DNA of 64,000 bases, taken from the NCBI GenBank assembly GCA_028023455.1, contig JAQFVV010012673.1, positions 186,001 through 250,000 on the forward strand. The letters are read 5' to 3'. This document shows positions 1 through 14,624 of this stretch, piece by piece. Source of the DNA: Epiperipatus broadwayi (lineage: Eukaryota > Onychophora > Udeonychophora > Euonychophora > Peripatidae). Positions within the stretch are counted from its first letter, which is position 1. Every line of letters starts with the position of its first letter. Below the pieces are notes generated by a model. The model had not been told where the DNA came from, did no database searches, and saw only the letters and a list, made by a program, of their open reading frames with translations. The position numbers and the translations under genes were made by a program.

Positions 1-300
1 TTTTGTTCATTTTTATGACTGGTTTATAGTTTATATCTGGGTTAGGGATAGCTTCTAGTTTAGTAAATGATTAGTGATAATCATTGACATTTATCTGGGG
101 TGGTTTATGTTAAAGTTGTGGGTAAAGTAAGCTTTGGTATTCATTAATCAAAATGTAACAATATGCTATTGATAAATACTAAATGAATAATAAGGCCAAT
201 TGATATATTCTGGTTCAGGACAAACTCATATTGAGGTTATTTGTCTTTTCATGTAGTATAAGAAAGTATGGAGATTATTAAGAACATCTTTAAAATACAG
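1..300 (+). repeat. Dispersed repeat family A, diverged copy
   Basis: Bases 40-165 match the tail of the insertion at 51602-52059: the same run of 'tctagtttagtaaatgatta', 'ataatcatt', a 'tggttt..gtcaaagttgtg'-type segment and 'aaaatgtaac'. The following bases up to about 300 resemble the start of the next unit, ending in 'gaggttatttgtcttttcat'. The copy therefore crosses a tail-to-head junction, as if the source was tandem or circular. The hammerhead core seen in other members is not recognisable here. No coding capacity. Confidence 0.6.
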
Positions 301-747
301 CAAACACACATTTCATACAAATAAATAATGATTGAATAGTGCATTTCATGGAATATATATATATAAGAAATTCAATCACAGGAAGTCACAGAATTAGATA
401 GAGTCCATGAACTTTGTGCTAAGGTATTAAACATAGATGTTGAATAGAAATTGTAAAAGAATTTTGCATAAACAAAGTAAGGCTAATGTTAAATTATTTA
501 TGGTGCACATCTTAATATTTCTCAGAATAATCTTTGGCTTCATTTATTTTTCTAATTACTGTCATACACTGTGATATCTTGAATTATTATTTGTTTATAA
601 TGTTTCAACATTTCAAAATAAATATCATAGAAATACATTTATTTATTTAAATATACATCATTACACAACTATGTTGTCAAATGTAAACATTTTTTTTATT
701 TCCCTCTGAAAATTACAAATATCTAATATAAATCATACCATTCCAGC
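301..747. other. AT-rich spacer, no feature
   Basis: Low-complexity A+T-rich DNA with only short (TA) runs. I see no ORF, splice signal or repeat that I can support. Confidence 0.6.
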
Positions 748-749
748 CA

Positions 750-858
750 ATGCTTAAAATTAACTAATGAAGTATCAGTAACTGTTGTCAAGGCAACAAT
801 AATCTTACTATTTCCTTGACAACAGATTGCTGATATTATATCATTTAATTTTAAGCAA
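750..858. repeat. Small foldback (MITE-like) hairpin
   Basis: The left arm from 750 ('tgcttaaaatta...gtatcagtaactgttg') is the inverted complement of the right arm ending at 858. A perfect 12-bp core, CTGTTGTCAAGG at 782-793, pairs with CCTTGACAACAG at 814-825. The size and AT-rich loop suggest a non-autonomous foldback element; the superfamily is unknown. Confidence 0.65.
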
Positions 859-913
859 TAGCTGTGGTGATATATTTACAAACAATAATCAATTAGCAAT
901 GTTCAATTATAGT

Positions 914-973
914 TTGTGTGTGTATGTTACAGACACAGGTGCATGCATATACATATATGTCTGTAACACACAC
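914..973. repeat. Short imperfect hairpin with GT/AC arms
   Basis: 'gtgtgtatgttacagaca' near 915-936 is inverted as 'tgtctgtaacacacac' at 958-973, around a 'tgcatgcatatac' centre. It is probably microsatellite-derived. Confidence 0.5.
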
Positions 974-1215
974 ATGCAAATATGTCCAAAAATCAAAATT
1001 ATTTTTAAAACATTAATAATTTAAAAAAATAGTTAAATATAAAAAAATAAAGATTGAAGTATTATATCAAAACATAATTTAATCATTTCATATGCTTACA
1101 CATTGTGTTAATAAGAGTACTAAACTCTCCATACAGTAGTGTCACCAAGTGCAAGCTTTTATAATCAATGGATGCAGGAAGACTAAATCCCTATATAAGG
1201 CCTACTGATCCAACA

Positions 1216-1257
1216 TCCCCAGATTAATTTCTAGCTTGTGGCTTTCATCAATGGGAA
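1216..1257 (-). ncRNA. Hammerhead-like ribozyme motif, family B left arm (degenerate)
   Basis: On the minus strand, stem I TTCCCA pairs with TGGGGA. The core reads TTGATGA (first C changed), followed by an AGC/GCT hairpin with loop CACAA, then AGAAA, then an ATTAAT palindromic mini-stem III and C at the cleavage position. Order and spacing fit a type I hammerhead, but the C3 change and the unpaired bases flanking stem II should disable it. The assignment is by pattern, not by a covariance-model search. Confidence 0.45.
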
Positions 1258-1611
1258 TCTTGCATTTGAGAGAACTGCACCTAGGTTTAAAGATCTAATG
1301 CAACCCTCCAGCAGCAATCTTTTGCCTCTTTGGTTAACTTTAAACCTAAGGGCCTAGGATGAAAATATATAATATTTCTAACCCAAGCTCACTTGCTTGT
1401 GATTTCTGAAAAAAACAAAGACCGAAAATGTATAGATGCTGAACTGAGTTCAGATTCATATAATTATACAAGCAAATAAGCTTGGGTTGGAAACATTATA
1501 TGCTTTTATCTTGAGATCCTAGCTTTATAGTTAGCCAAATAAATAAAAGCTTGCTAATGGAGGGTTGCATTAAATTCTAAAATCTAAGTGCAGTGCTCTC
1601 AAATTCAAGGC

Positions 1612-1655
1612 TCCTCACTGATGAAAGCCACAAGCTAAAAACTAGTCTAGAAATG
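1612..1655 (+). ncRNA. Hammerhead-like ribozyme motif, family B right arm (degenerate)
   Basis: An intact CTGATGA at 1618-1624 is followed by an AGC/GCT hairpin with loop CACAA. AAAAA stands where GAAA is expected, and then ACTAGT + C, a palindromic stem III followed by the canonical GUC-type cleavage triplet. Stem I does not pair convincingly. It is the inverted partner of the motif at 1216. Confidence 0.4.
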
Positions 1656-2017
1656 TTTATGAATAGGCACTAGATAGAGATTTTATGCACAAGCTTTCCT
1701 GCATCCATTGATTATGAAAGCTTACACTTGGTGGCACTCCTGTATGAAAAGCTTGGTACTCTTATTCACATATATTCTAATTAGTCTTTTTAATAGTAAA
1801 TAGCTCTCAATAGTTTAGTACAGAGAAAACTGACAAATAATAATGGCCCTTTGAACAGAGCCCAACTTTGTCTGTCACAGGCAGTGCCCAAATATATATG
1901 ATTTCCTGAGCAATAATCATTTCAATAATTTTATTAGTATATAATGTTTTCACAATAAATTTTCATAAATTCTAATTCTACAATAGTATGTAATTTGCTT
2001 ATACTTAATGTTTCTTA

Positions 2018-2131
2018 TATATAAAAGTAGGGGGTTTTGAACTCAGGATTTTTCAGTGTATTCATCTTTCACTCTATCTCAAGCAATCAATACACTGAAA
2101 AATTCTGAGTTCAAATTCTTCTACTTATATA
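2018..2131. repeat. Foldback made of two facing tRNA-like (SINE-type) ends
   Basis: 'tgaactcaggatttttcagt' in the left arm is inverted as 'actgaaaaattctgagttca' in the right arm, around a 'ctctatctcaagcaa' centre. Each arm, read outward, ends in a B-box-like 'gagttcaaa', preceded by a 'gatagagtgaaag'-type stretch. A tRNA-derived SINE head in inverted duplication would give this. The tRNA likeness is weak, so 'tRNA-like' is an inference. Confidence 0.5.
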
Positions 2132-2853
2132 AATTCTAATAATATATAAATACATAATTGAATGTATTTTAATGCTTAGAAATCCATAAGATGATTGAGG
2201 ACTGAAAATATCAAGTTGGGCTGTGATCCATGGATTTTGAGATCCTGGTTCTGCCAGAGCATAGAACCAGACAAGGCAAATCAATAAAATGGTTTATTTC
2301 TAAAAAGATTATAAGTAAATTGAGATTAGAAGTCATAGATGGGCTGAGATCTATAGGCCTTGTGATCTAAAATCTATCGCTCTATAAATAAATTTATTTC
2401 AATTTTTTACTTTAAAATTTGACTGGAGAATATTTATTTTTAACGTACATAACTTTTGGGACCAAATTCCATAAGTAAAATGAGAAATTTTACAAAATTA
2501 AATTTTCATATATGTAGCCTTTACTTTGAATGACACTTTTATCCAAGCACAATTATTTTTTAATAAATTTATTATTAACATTAAATTAATATAACTAAAA
2601 GAACAAAATTAAAAAATTCATAAATTTATTAACGAAAATTTAAAAAAAAATTATTCCTTCCCATTAATATAAGTACAAATTCCTCTAAAAATATCATATG
2701 ATTAAAAAAATGGGAACATCTTTAAAATTATTAATCACACCCTTAATACAGATAAATGACCGTTACAATAATTACAGCTTGATAAATAAAATATAAACAG
2801 ACATTGCCATTTTGAATAACTTGAGTTTTGCAATTTAACCTTTGAACTTTAGT

Positions 2854-2887
2854 ATTATATATATATATATATTATATATATATATTC
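2854..2887. repeat. (TA)n microsatellite
   Basis: Two runs of TA dinucleotides separated by one TT step. Confidence 0.85.
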
Positions 2888-3360
2888 ATAATAACTCAGT
2901 CTATTAATAAAAATAAAAACTAAAATATATCTAATTAAAGATGTTTAGAATAATATTGCAAAATATAATCACCAACTTACAAGCTATTCAAATGTCTGAT
3001 ATCACTCATTTCCCATAAATTTAATCAGAAATGCATTTCTGAGATAAATAAAATTTCCCAGGTAAAAGGTAATAAATATAATCAAATCAATTTTTTTCTT
3101 ACTTATAAGTATTATTTCTTTCTCAACATTTATATATTTTTTTACTTATTTTAAATTATTTTTATATATTATACTTTAAATAAAGCAAATAATTGCATGA
3201 TTCCCAAACTTCTGCTTACAGAGAATATTCAATGAAATTTAAAGAAGTACAATCTTTTATTCTAAGATACAAACTTTCATTTCTATTATACCTAGAGATA
3301 TGATATCCCTAATTAATTGGTGTTTTATTTATAAAAAAACTAAATATAAATAAATATATT

Positions 3361-3800
3361 AAATAACCTCAACATTACCACATATTCTTTTAAATTCATA
3401 TAAATAAGGATACAATAAGAGACAAATTACTCCCAAGAAGCATTTCAAGCTAAACCAGCACTCATCAGTTGGCCCACATCACCATCTTTCATATATATTT
3501 ATATGAATTTAAAAGAATGATTGGTAATATTGACATTATTTATTATATTTATAAAGACATTGCACATGGAAAAAGGAAATGTGAATAACTTCATGTATTC
3601 ATGTGTTTAATTAAAAAAAATCAGACATTAATCTTTAATTAAAATTTTATGTTTACATCTGTGCTAAAGACAATCTCTAGTTTAGTAAATGATTGATAAT
3701 AATCATTACTATATTCATTTAAAGTGGATAGTGTCAAAGATGTGAGTTGAATTAATTTGACACCTTTAATTCAAAATATATGTAAGTAATTAAAATAATC
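3361..3800. repeat. Family A in inverted duplication
   Basis: The segment 3361-3407 ('acattaccacatattctttt...') is inverted at 3496-3541, making a foldback. The left half carries a minus-strand hammerhead core. The plus-strand half continues to about 3800 as the family A tail ('tctagtttagtaaatgat', 'ataatcattac', 'gtgtcaaagatgtgag'), matching 51940-52059. This looks like two copies joined head to head. Confidence 0.7.
3433..3475 (-). ncRNA. Hammerhead-like ribozyme, family A
   Basis: Minus strand: stem I CCAA pairs with TTGG; core CTGATGA (complement of 3462-3468). Stem II has GCT/AGC plus a flanking wobble. Then GAAA (complement of 3443-3446), A15.1 matched by U16.1 across a short stem III, and C at the cleavage position. 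All conserved core positions are present. Stem II is weak, so activity is uncertain. Confidence 0.5.
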
Positions 3801-4380
3801 TTACCTGGCAAGACTAAATGCATTACTGATAAGTGTGACCCTTGTAGATGTTTCAAATATCTAAAATAAATAAATGTATATTTCATCAATAGTTTTTATG
3901 ATACACATGTAAATATTTGTACAACATGAAAAACACACACGCACCTACATACGTAATACATTTAAGCATATGTTAAGACATGTTTAAATATATTTCAAAA
4001 ATAAAATGGCTTATTAATGTGAAGGTCACATGAATATTATCATTAAATCCAAGCGTAAACAAAGATGGAATTGAATTATGATGAAAAGATCTTAAACTCT
4101 TGAATATATACACTGTCACTGCTCTAAACCATGCAAGAAAATATATACTAATCAAATCAAAAGTGAGCTATAAATATGAAATAAATAGCTGGTACTTCAT
4201 ATCAGTGCTAGACTAAAACTAACAACAATTCTATACTGTAATGTCCCTATTATGCAATTTTTAAGTTATTGAAATACAAAGCAAATTACATTACAACCTA
4301 CGTAATATTAATTTTCCCTTCATTATATATGTAACTTTTTTGTGTACATATGTGCATATGCTTTACAAAGCCGGTATCTT
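3801..4380. other. AT-rich spacer
   Basis: Only short AC/TA-rich runs near 3935. No supported gene. Confidence 0.5.
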
Positions 4381-4390
4381 TTTTCCTTCC

Positions 4391-4507
4391 TTTATTTTAT
4401 TTAACTGAATGCCCTTTTGGTGATGAGCACCAATCAGGTTATTTCCTTTTATTTTATTTAGCGGAGTGCAGATTCTGGGATGAGAACCAACAAGATGATG
4501 ATCTGTA
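4391..4507. repeat. 57-bp tandem duplication
   Basis: 'tttattttattta' at 4391 recurs at 4448, followed in both copies by a diverged 'gatgagcaccaa' / 'gatgagaaccaa' segment. Period 57, two copies. Confidence 0.6.
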
Positions 4508-4884
4508 CTGAAACTGCCATAAAAGGAGAGAGAAAAATGCTTTAAAAAAAGCATATATATATTATGGTGCTCATAAATAAAAATGTGCTAAGGTAATTCA
4601 AATAAAAATATAAAAAACTCATCTTGTAAAGCATACACACACAAAAAAAAATTACAACTATATGCAAATTATCAACCATTACTTTTGCAACATTATTTAC
4701 TATTAAAGTCCATTCATATATAAGTGGAAAAGAGAATCCACCTTTTACTTGCTAAGTTTTTTAATAAATTATAGACTAGACATTGCTGAGTATAATTATG
4801 AAATTTGTGTGAATGGAGAAAGATCAGCAATATTTAAATTTGCAAGACAGATCGTTATGTCTTCACATTTTAATAACTTTGCAA

Positions 4885-8217
<3,333 letters not shown>

Positions 8218-8236
8218 GATGATGATGATGATGATG

Positions 8237-8313
<77 letters not shown>
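8218..8313. repeat. (GAT)n(TAA)n(GAT)n compound microsatellite
   Basis: GAT triplets, then about 14 TAA triplets, then GAT triplets again. GAT runs also terminate the RTE-type LINE copies in this window, but no LINE body adjoins this one. Confidence 0.95.
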
Positions 8314-8314
<1 letters not shown>

Positions 8315-10075
8315 CATGTTATATAAACTTAAAGTTTTTCATTTACAATGCACTCTTGAAAAACACAAACAAGTTTCCATGTAATATGAGTTTTACAATA
8401 AAACTAATGCATATGAAAAAATTAAAATAAATTAATTATTTCCTCATCAAGAGATATTAATTCAGGCAAGACATTTATAAAGTATTTCATAATTATGAAG
8501 CAGATTCTGCAATTTGGATTTAAGGAGTTTCATTTAAAAATGAAACCACTTCAAAGTAAATCTTTTTAATAGACAAAAAAAATAAAACATTCTTTAAATA
8601 AAAATGGCTTAAAGAATAATTACAATTATTTAAAGTCTTTAGCAGTTTAATGCTTTCAGTACATTTTACAAATTAAATTTTATGATGAAAATTATAATTA
8701 CTAAAAGTCCTTATGTAACAGGACTAATAATAACACTTTTTTTTAAAAATCTATCAAAATACTTAATTTTAGCAAAATCAATTTATCTTCTGCAGAGTTT
8801 TCTGTTGAATTTCTCACAATGCAAGCACTGTACTGTAATTTCAAGCACCGGAAAGTTTTGTTGGTTTAAGATTGAGTCTGGACAGTAGTTAACTTAACAA
8901 TTCCTTTTTTAAAACAAAATAAACTAATTAAAATATTACTTTAAACAAAAATAAGAATTAGTTGATTTTTTCTACAAGCAAATATGAAAGTAAATATGAG
9001 CAAGTCATCACAAGTTTGCAGGTTTATTTTCCAACTTTATATATAACATAAGTCTTATGTGTGTTGTTGATGGATAAATTTGACACTTAACTGGTATCAA
9101 TTGACCTATATTGGTGAAAAATGACAGATGTCTCAGTATTTTAATAAACTTGCTGTGCATAATTCCAGAGTTTACTGAAAAAAAAATGTCTACACAATTA
9201 ATTATATTACTTAATTTTTAAATAAAGTTTTTAAAACAAATTTCTTATTAAATTCAAATGTATTACAGTAAATGAAAATATTGCCCAATAAAAATTACAT
9301 GCTTTTAACAGAACATTATCTAACATATAATAACATTTCACTCTTCTTATATTTTCTTTAAACATCTTTTTAAATAAGATCCCAGAATATTAGTTAATTA
9401 TGTCTTTTTAAATAAAGATCTTTAAGAATAACTTTAACATTAATTCAACAAGAAAGTTTTTAGGAAATCAAAACTTTACCATGCATGCATACACATACAC
9501 ACTAGTATATACTTTATTTAAAGATGTCTAATTTTATTATAACAATTAATTACTTGTAATTTAAACATTTACAATCTAGTCTTAAGAAGTTTGAATCTGT
9601 TTTCAGTGTTAAACAACTATTAACTTTTAATAAACTTTGATAACTAAAGTAGTGGTTTTTAATTTCAATATTTTAAAATTAAACTCACTAATACTTTAAT
9701 TCAGTAATATCTTTAAGATTAAGCAGTTAAAATTATGCAAGAGCTATTTAGGGGACATAAAGATTATAAACTTTTAAGTTATAAATATTATGAAACTTCT
9801 TTTAAATTGACTAATCAGATACACAAACATCAAATTATTAATTAGTAACAAAGTTTCCTTATTAGAAAAATTAAAGTATAGAAAAAAATATTTAAAAAAA
9901 TACTATGTTATTATAAAACTTGGTATTCAGATTTAAGGTAAAAACTCAACATCCCAATAATCATTGTCTTGGATTTTATCATCTCAGGACTCAGATTAAA
10001 TTACTTAAAATATTAACTTTATTCATAAATCTCTAAACATCATACAATCACCATTTTCTATGCTTACATAAACTG
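8314..10075. other. AT-rich spacer
   Basis: No repeat, exon or RNA gene recognised. The open frame near 8682-8888 has no coding character beyond background. Confidence 0.5.
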
Positions 10076-10229
10076 TTAAAACAGAAGCAAAACTCTCCAT
10101 ATACTACTTCCTCCCAGTGTGAGATGAATACAAGAAGGATTTTATAAACAAACTTTCTTGAATCTGTTTGATTTCTTTAAATTGCACTGGATGGCACTAC
10201 TGTATAGAGAGGTTTGCCTTTGTTTTAAC
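10076..10229. mobile_element. Short family B foldback (MITE-like)
   Basis: Terminal inverted repeats 'gaagcaaaactctccata...' and '...tgtatagagaggtttgcctt' (complementary) enclose about 60 bp. The right arm holds the 'cactggatggcactactg' box found in all family B termini. Confidence 0.7.
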
Positions 10230-10699
10230 TTTATACTTCAATGTGACACAGAAATCACTAAAAATTATCATTTTACATTATCATTCTAATAATGGTCAAG
10301 CCTAGGTTAACTGACTTATGACTCTGATGGCATATAGTTATAACACAACTGTTAATAATCTTTTTTATAAATATCAGTAAATTATCACTTTGGTCAGTTT
10401 CCATGGATACAGTAATTGCACCAAGATTCAAGTAACAAGCTGGAATTTTTAGCTTAAATAGTATATATTTTTATATGCTTTAAACTATTGACAATAAACA
10501 TTAAGATTGCAGTTCATATTTTACAATAGCATATGTGTTCTAGTAAAAAGATGTTCAGTTCAATGCATTACATATTGTTATTACTATCGTATCAACTACT
10601 ATTAATATTACTACCAATGAATTAATAAAAATATTATTCATTTTTAAATTAGTGTAATAAATTTATTTAATATTAAATTAGGTTCTTTTTTTTCTTGTA
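10230..10699. other. AT-rich spacer
   Basis: No feature seen. Confidence 0.5.
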
Positions 10700-11047
10700 A
10701 TCAAGGTAATATGGAGAGAAGTATAATAGGGATATCGAGAAAAGTCTGCAAATAAATATATTGGTGAGGGAACAAGCAGATATCAGTGACATCATTAAAA
10801 AAATTCAGAGACAGAAAAAGATCAGAGAATATAGCTAGAACAGATGATAATAGATCTACAGGTAAAGTTTTAAATTGAATCCACAGAGATTATAAAAGAC
10901 ACAGAAAGAGACCATATGTGAGATGGCTGGAAGAAATAAGAAAGTTTACAGATGTGTTGTAGAAAAGGCAATTGGGAACCAAAGTAACTGCATCAAACTT
11001 GAATCTTCATTCTGCAGTGGATCATTAATGATTCAAAATAATGATTA
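10700..11047 (+). pseudogene. LINE (RTE-type) 3' fragment, sense
   Basis: The C-terminal end of an RTE-type ORF with many breaks. Recognisable pieces in order are 'MERSIIGISRK', 'RDRKRSENIAR', 'RTDDNRSTGKVL', 'RHRKRPYVRWLEEIRK', then the 3' UTR segment 'aacttgaatcttcattctgc'. The same block appears at 36840-37170 in sense and in the minus-strand LINE copies. 5' truncation fits target-primed reverse transcription. Confidence 0.7.
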
Positions 11048-11639
11048 TAGTTGACACTTAAACTGAGCAAAGGCTATTTTCTGTTCAAGAAATCAGCTCT
11101 CATTTCATCAATATGTTACATATCCATGAATGTGAAATCTATATAGATCTTTTTAAAAGTGTTTAAATGATACTAAGAGATTAAGTTCAATTTTAAAGTA
11201 TGTATATTTGAATAATATAAAAATATTTTGGTAGTGTTTTTAAAGTAAGTAAACATTTTGTACCAAAATGGCCCGAGCTAATCATCTTTATGATTTTAGT
11301 ACTAATATTTACAAAAAATATTCTTAATGTAAAGCAGGCTGATTAGTATAAAGTTTTATTATTATTTATATTTTATACAATTGCATTTTTGGTATTGATG
11401 AGAAAAAAATTTCCAAGGTGAAGCATGTGCTCTTAGAAAGCTATTGATAATGATATACTTATTACAGTTTTTTATTGTTTATATTAATAAAGACTGAAAT
11501 ATTTTATCATTTTTTAATATAATACACCATCATCATTATTATATTTAACCAATATTGATTAACTTCAGGATAAAGATTTTCCATACTTTTCTACAATCTT
11601 TTAAGATCCAGATTAAAAATGTTATTCTCCATCCATTAT

Positions 11640-12360
11640 TTTTTTTTGCATGAATATGACCAGTATATCTCCTTTGCAGTCTCTTAATTCTTTGAATGAT
11701 GTCTTTAATATGAGTTATTTCCCTGTTCTCTCTCCAAACTATTTTGCTTATGATTCCTTTTTGTTATTTCCAAGTTTGTTTCTCCATACTTTGTTCAATG
11801 TATATATATATATATATCATGTAGATGTCAGAAATACTTTGTTCAATGTATATATATATATATATCATGTAGATGTCAGAAATTTTATATCGGTGAATCG
11901 AGAGATGTTCTGTGGAAAAAAGATTCAAGGAGTATCAATTATTATATAATCAAATTAAATATAACATAAATAGTCAATTTAATACAGCATCAGCATTCCT
12001 TGACCATGAAAAAACTTGTAATTATAAGTTTACATTTAATAGTAATGAAATAAAAATATTAATGGAAGAAAGAAATTATAAAAAGAGGAAAATTGAAGAG
12101 GCAATATTAATTGATAAATATAAAAATGATGTTATTAATAGGCAAGTTGCGAATACGGCCATACACAGATTATGGGAATATATGTAACATTAAGTTTGAA
12201 AATTTGAAATTCAGTTAAAGCTGACGAGGGTTACCACGTAATAAAAAACACTACAAAAGAATTTAAACTATAGTATTGTATTTACAGTTAAAATTTATAT
12301 GTATATATATTGTTTCATTTCCAAGAGTCAGATTTTTAAGTAAGAACTGGTAAGTTACCT
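11640..12360 (-). mobile_element. LINE (RTE-type) 3' fragment, antisense, disrupted
   Basis: 11655-11790 matches 28820-28945 (antisense of the LINE region around 'cttaattctttgaatgatgt'), and 12320-12355 matches the 'ccataagtaagaactggtaa' segment. About 400 bp of other DNA lies between them, including a 48-bp tandem duplication. The short frame at 11912-12187 is Lys/Asn-rich and not recognised. Confidence 0.55.
11786..11881. repeat. 48-bp perfect tandem duplication containing (TA)n
   Basis: The unit 'atactttgttcaatg', (TA)n, 'tcatgtagatgtcagaa' occurs twice back to back without visible change, indicating a recent event. Confidence 0.9.
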
Positions 12361-12495
12361 AGATTTAAAACCTTTTTTAAAACACATATACATATTTTCA
12401 TATGATATGAAATTGTTTTAATGAAAAGCACTCCATGCAAATTTAAGTATATTATTATTTTCATTTGTTAAGTTTCATTCAATATTAATAATCAA

Positions 12496-12782
12496 TACTC
12501 TAACCCGACCTGCTATGTGGCCGCTAGAGGCGCTGTTTCTGTGTTTCCACACAGGACATACAGGATAGGGGCCCTCGAAAGCAGACAATGCTTTTTCCTG
12601 TCGCTAGGTGGCGCTGTTCACCATGCATATGCAAGGAACCTTCCACAAGCTAGCTGGCAGCTTACATCATCTGCTACCAAGAACCTAGGTGGCGCTGATT
12701 GCTGTAAACACATCTATTTTATGTGTTGTCTGCTATCAGAAACTACCAAGAGTCTAGCCCACTATGCGACACTGTTTCTCCA
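12496..12782 (+). repeat. Dispersed repeat family C, copy 1
   Basis: A 287-bp block with clearly higher G+C than its surroundings, present again inverted at 24061-24347. It contains four diverged copies of a 'ctaggtggcgctgtt'-like motif (about 12523, 12601, 12685 and 12760). The open frame across it (12517-12813) is not conserved in copy 2 and is not treated as a gene. Superfamily unknown; no clear TIR or TSD. Confidence 0.75.
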
Positions 12783-13152
12783 CGTCTATACATGGAAAAA
12801 CAGCAACCTCTAAATACATTCATGCTAGCATTTATGATCATAGTACTTAAAACTTTCATGGCATATAATATACAGGGGTGAATAATTTGTAAGTCATAAC
12901 TATTTAAATATATGGTCAAACGTAATGGTTTTACATTCTATTTCACCATTTCATGAATCGATGTATTTTTAAATTATGACTTTGTAAAAAGTGATCTGGT
13001 TTTTTTAATTATTTACTCGACAATCTAAAATCGGTCTGTGTTTTTTTTTTTAAAAAAAGCTACTTTTTTTTTCTTACGGCAGTATTTCTTTCAAAACTGT
13101 ATTATTTTAAAAGATTATTGTTTGTAAAACTTTTTTTTTACACTTTCAATTA
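12783..13152. other. Spacer with T-rich tracts
   Basis: Homopolymer T and A tracts around 13030-13070; nothing else supported. Confidence 0.5.
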
Positions 13153-13416
13153 ATATTTTCGGTACTTGTGTATAATTCAACCGATGACGTTTTTGACTTA
13201 CCGATTTCCCTTTCGGTAGACATCGACGTTTTTTGTATGACAACATTGTCATGGTAACCAAGTGACTGGTGTGATTAATCCATCAAAGAGTCAATTTTTT
13301 TTTTCACCCGCGAGATTTAAAATTTGTAGAGAGGTTTGGGAAATTTTTTGATTTTTCTGTCTATTGCGATTTTGCTATCCACGGCATCACAGTTACTTTT
13401 TTGAGCTGTTAATTTG

Positions 13417-13760
13417 GGTAAAGTGTTTTATTTATCTGTTTATTTTAAATTTACAAAAAATTTTTGTTAATATTTCTACAATTCTCAAACTTACATTGAA
13501 TTACGTTTAATGTGTAAATAATTTATTCCGGTAATGTGTTTTTTATTTATCTGTTTATTTTAAATTTACAAAAAGTTTTTGTTAATATTTCTACAATTCT
13601 GAAACTTACATTGAATTACGTTTAATGTGTAAATAATTTATTCTCCGGTAAAGTGTTTTTTATTGATCTGTTTATTTTAAATTTACAAAAATTTTTAGTT
13701 AATATTTCTACAATTCTGAAACTTACATTGAATTACATTTAATGTGTAAATAATTTTCAA
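13417..13760. repeat. Tandem array, about 114-bp unit, inside the TIR transposon
   Basis: Three units start at 13417, 13530 and 13646, each with 'ggtaa(a/t)gtgtttt', 'ctgtttattttaaatttac', 'gttaatatttctacaattct' and 'cattgaattac'. Degenerate partial units follow near 13850 and 14040-14180. Confidence 0.85.
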
Positions 13761-14411
13761 TAATTTTTTAAAACAAATTTGGAATATACATTACCAAATG
13801 CATGTGATAACAAGGACGCCATTAATGCCAGATTCACATTAATTCAGGTAAAGTGTTTTATTTGTTTATTTTAAATTTACAAAAACTTTTTGTTAATATT
13901 TCTACATTACGTTTTTAATGTGTAAATAATTTGAAATAATTTTTTAAATCAATTTTGCAATATGCAGTACGTTTTTAAAATTACCAAATGCATGTAAAAG
14001 TGCGGCGTTTTCTGGACGCCATTAATACCAGAATTGCATTAGATCGTGTCTTTTTTATTTAGGTGTTTATTTAAAATTTACAAAAAGTTTTTGTTAATAT
14101 TTCTACAATTCTCAAACTTATTTACAAAAAATATTTGTTAATATTTCTACAATTCTCAAACTTACATTGAATTACGTTTTAATTTTATTTTTAATTTGTG
14201 AATTATATCATACAGCTATGAGAGTAATACAATGTCTGGAGCCCCCCCCCCACCAATTCCAGTGTACGCGCTGCTGTATTTTAAAATTGAGAATAATATT
14301 TTGACGCATGCATGTACATTTTTTAAATTTTTTTTTGTATTTTTTTTTAGTATTTGCCTGACCTGCGTCAGATATTTTTCATTTTTGAATATTTTTTAGC
14401 ATGTGACCTGG

Positions 14412-14605
14412 ATAATTCAACCGATGACGTATTACCCTGAAGGCATATCAGTCTAATCTTGCGATTTTTAACGTACCGTGTTCACATGATCTGCGGACAC
14501 ATTTTAGCGATTACATGTGTCCGCAGATCACTTGGAGACGTTATCTTAAAAATCGCAAGATTAGACTGATATGCCTTCAGGGTAATACGTCATCGGTTGA
14601 ATTAT
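14412..14605. repeat. Near-perfect 194-bp hairpin with nested inner hairpin
   Basis: Arms of about 62 bp (14413-14474 and 14540-14605) pair almost perfectly. The loop contains a second perfect stem, GATCTGCGGACACA with TGTGTCCGCAGATC. The outer arm re-uses the transposon's terminal sequence, so the right TIR has an inverted partner 175 bp inside the element. Confidence 0.9.
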
Positions 14606-14624
14606 ACACAAGTACCATATTTTC

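Larger units (their letters stand above)
1110..1767. repeat. 657-bp imperfect palindrome, repeat family B
   Basis: Two arms of about 320 bp face each other around 1438. They start at 'taataagagtac' and end at 'gtactcttattca', and both carry 'catacagtagtgtcaccaag', 'aatcaatggatgcagga', 'gatgaaagccacaag' and 'gagggttgcatta' in matching order. Short relatives occur at 10076-10229, 29936-30069 and 31225-31305, and half copies at 37380-37890. Each arm holds a hammerhead-like core, annotated separately. There is no ORF; it is a non-autonomous foldback element. Arm divergence suggests it is old. Confidence 0.85.
13161..14616. mobile_element. 1456-bp TIR DNA transposon, 8-bp TSD, non-autonomous
   Basis: Exact 30-bp terminal inverted repeats (GGTACTTGTGTATAATTCAA + CCGATGACGT) lie at 13161-13190 and 14587-14616. 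They are flanked by the 8-bp duplication ATATTTTC (13153-13160 and 14617-14624). Inside are a tandem array of about 114-bp units and a subterminal hairpin. No transposase ORF. An 8-bp TSD occurs in hAT, P and Merlin families, but the termini (GGTAC...) do not begin with the usual hAT CAG. The superfamily is therefore open. Confidence 0.85.

Noticed and set aside
8218-8313. LINE 3' tail
   Set aside because: GAT triplets alone; no LINE 3' UTR sequence adjoins them.
12517-12813. 98-codon open frame in a GC-richer block
   Set aside because: It falls in repeat family C; the second copy at 24061-24347 does not keep the frame.
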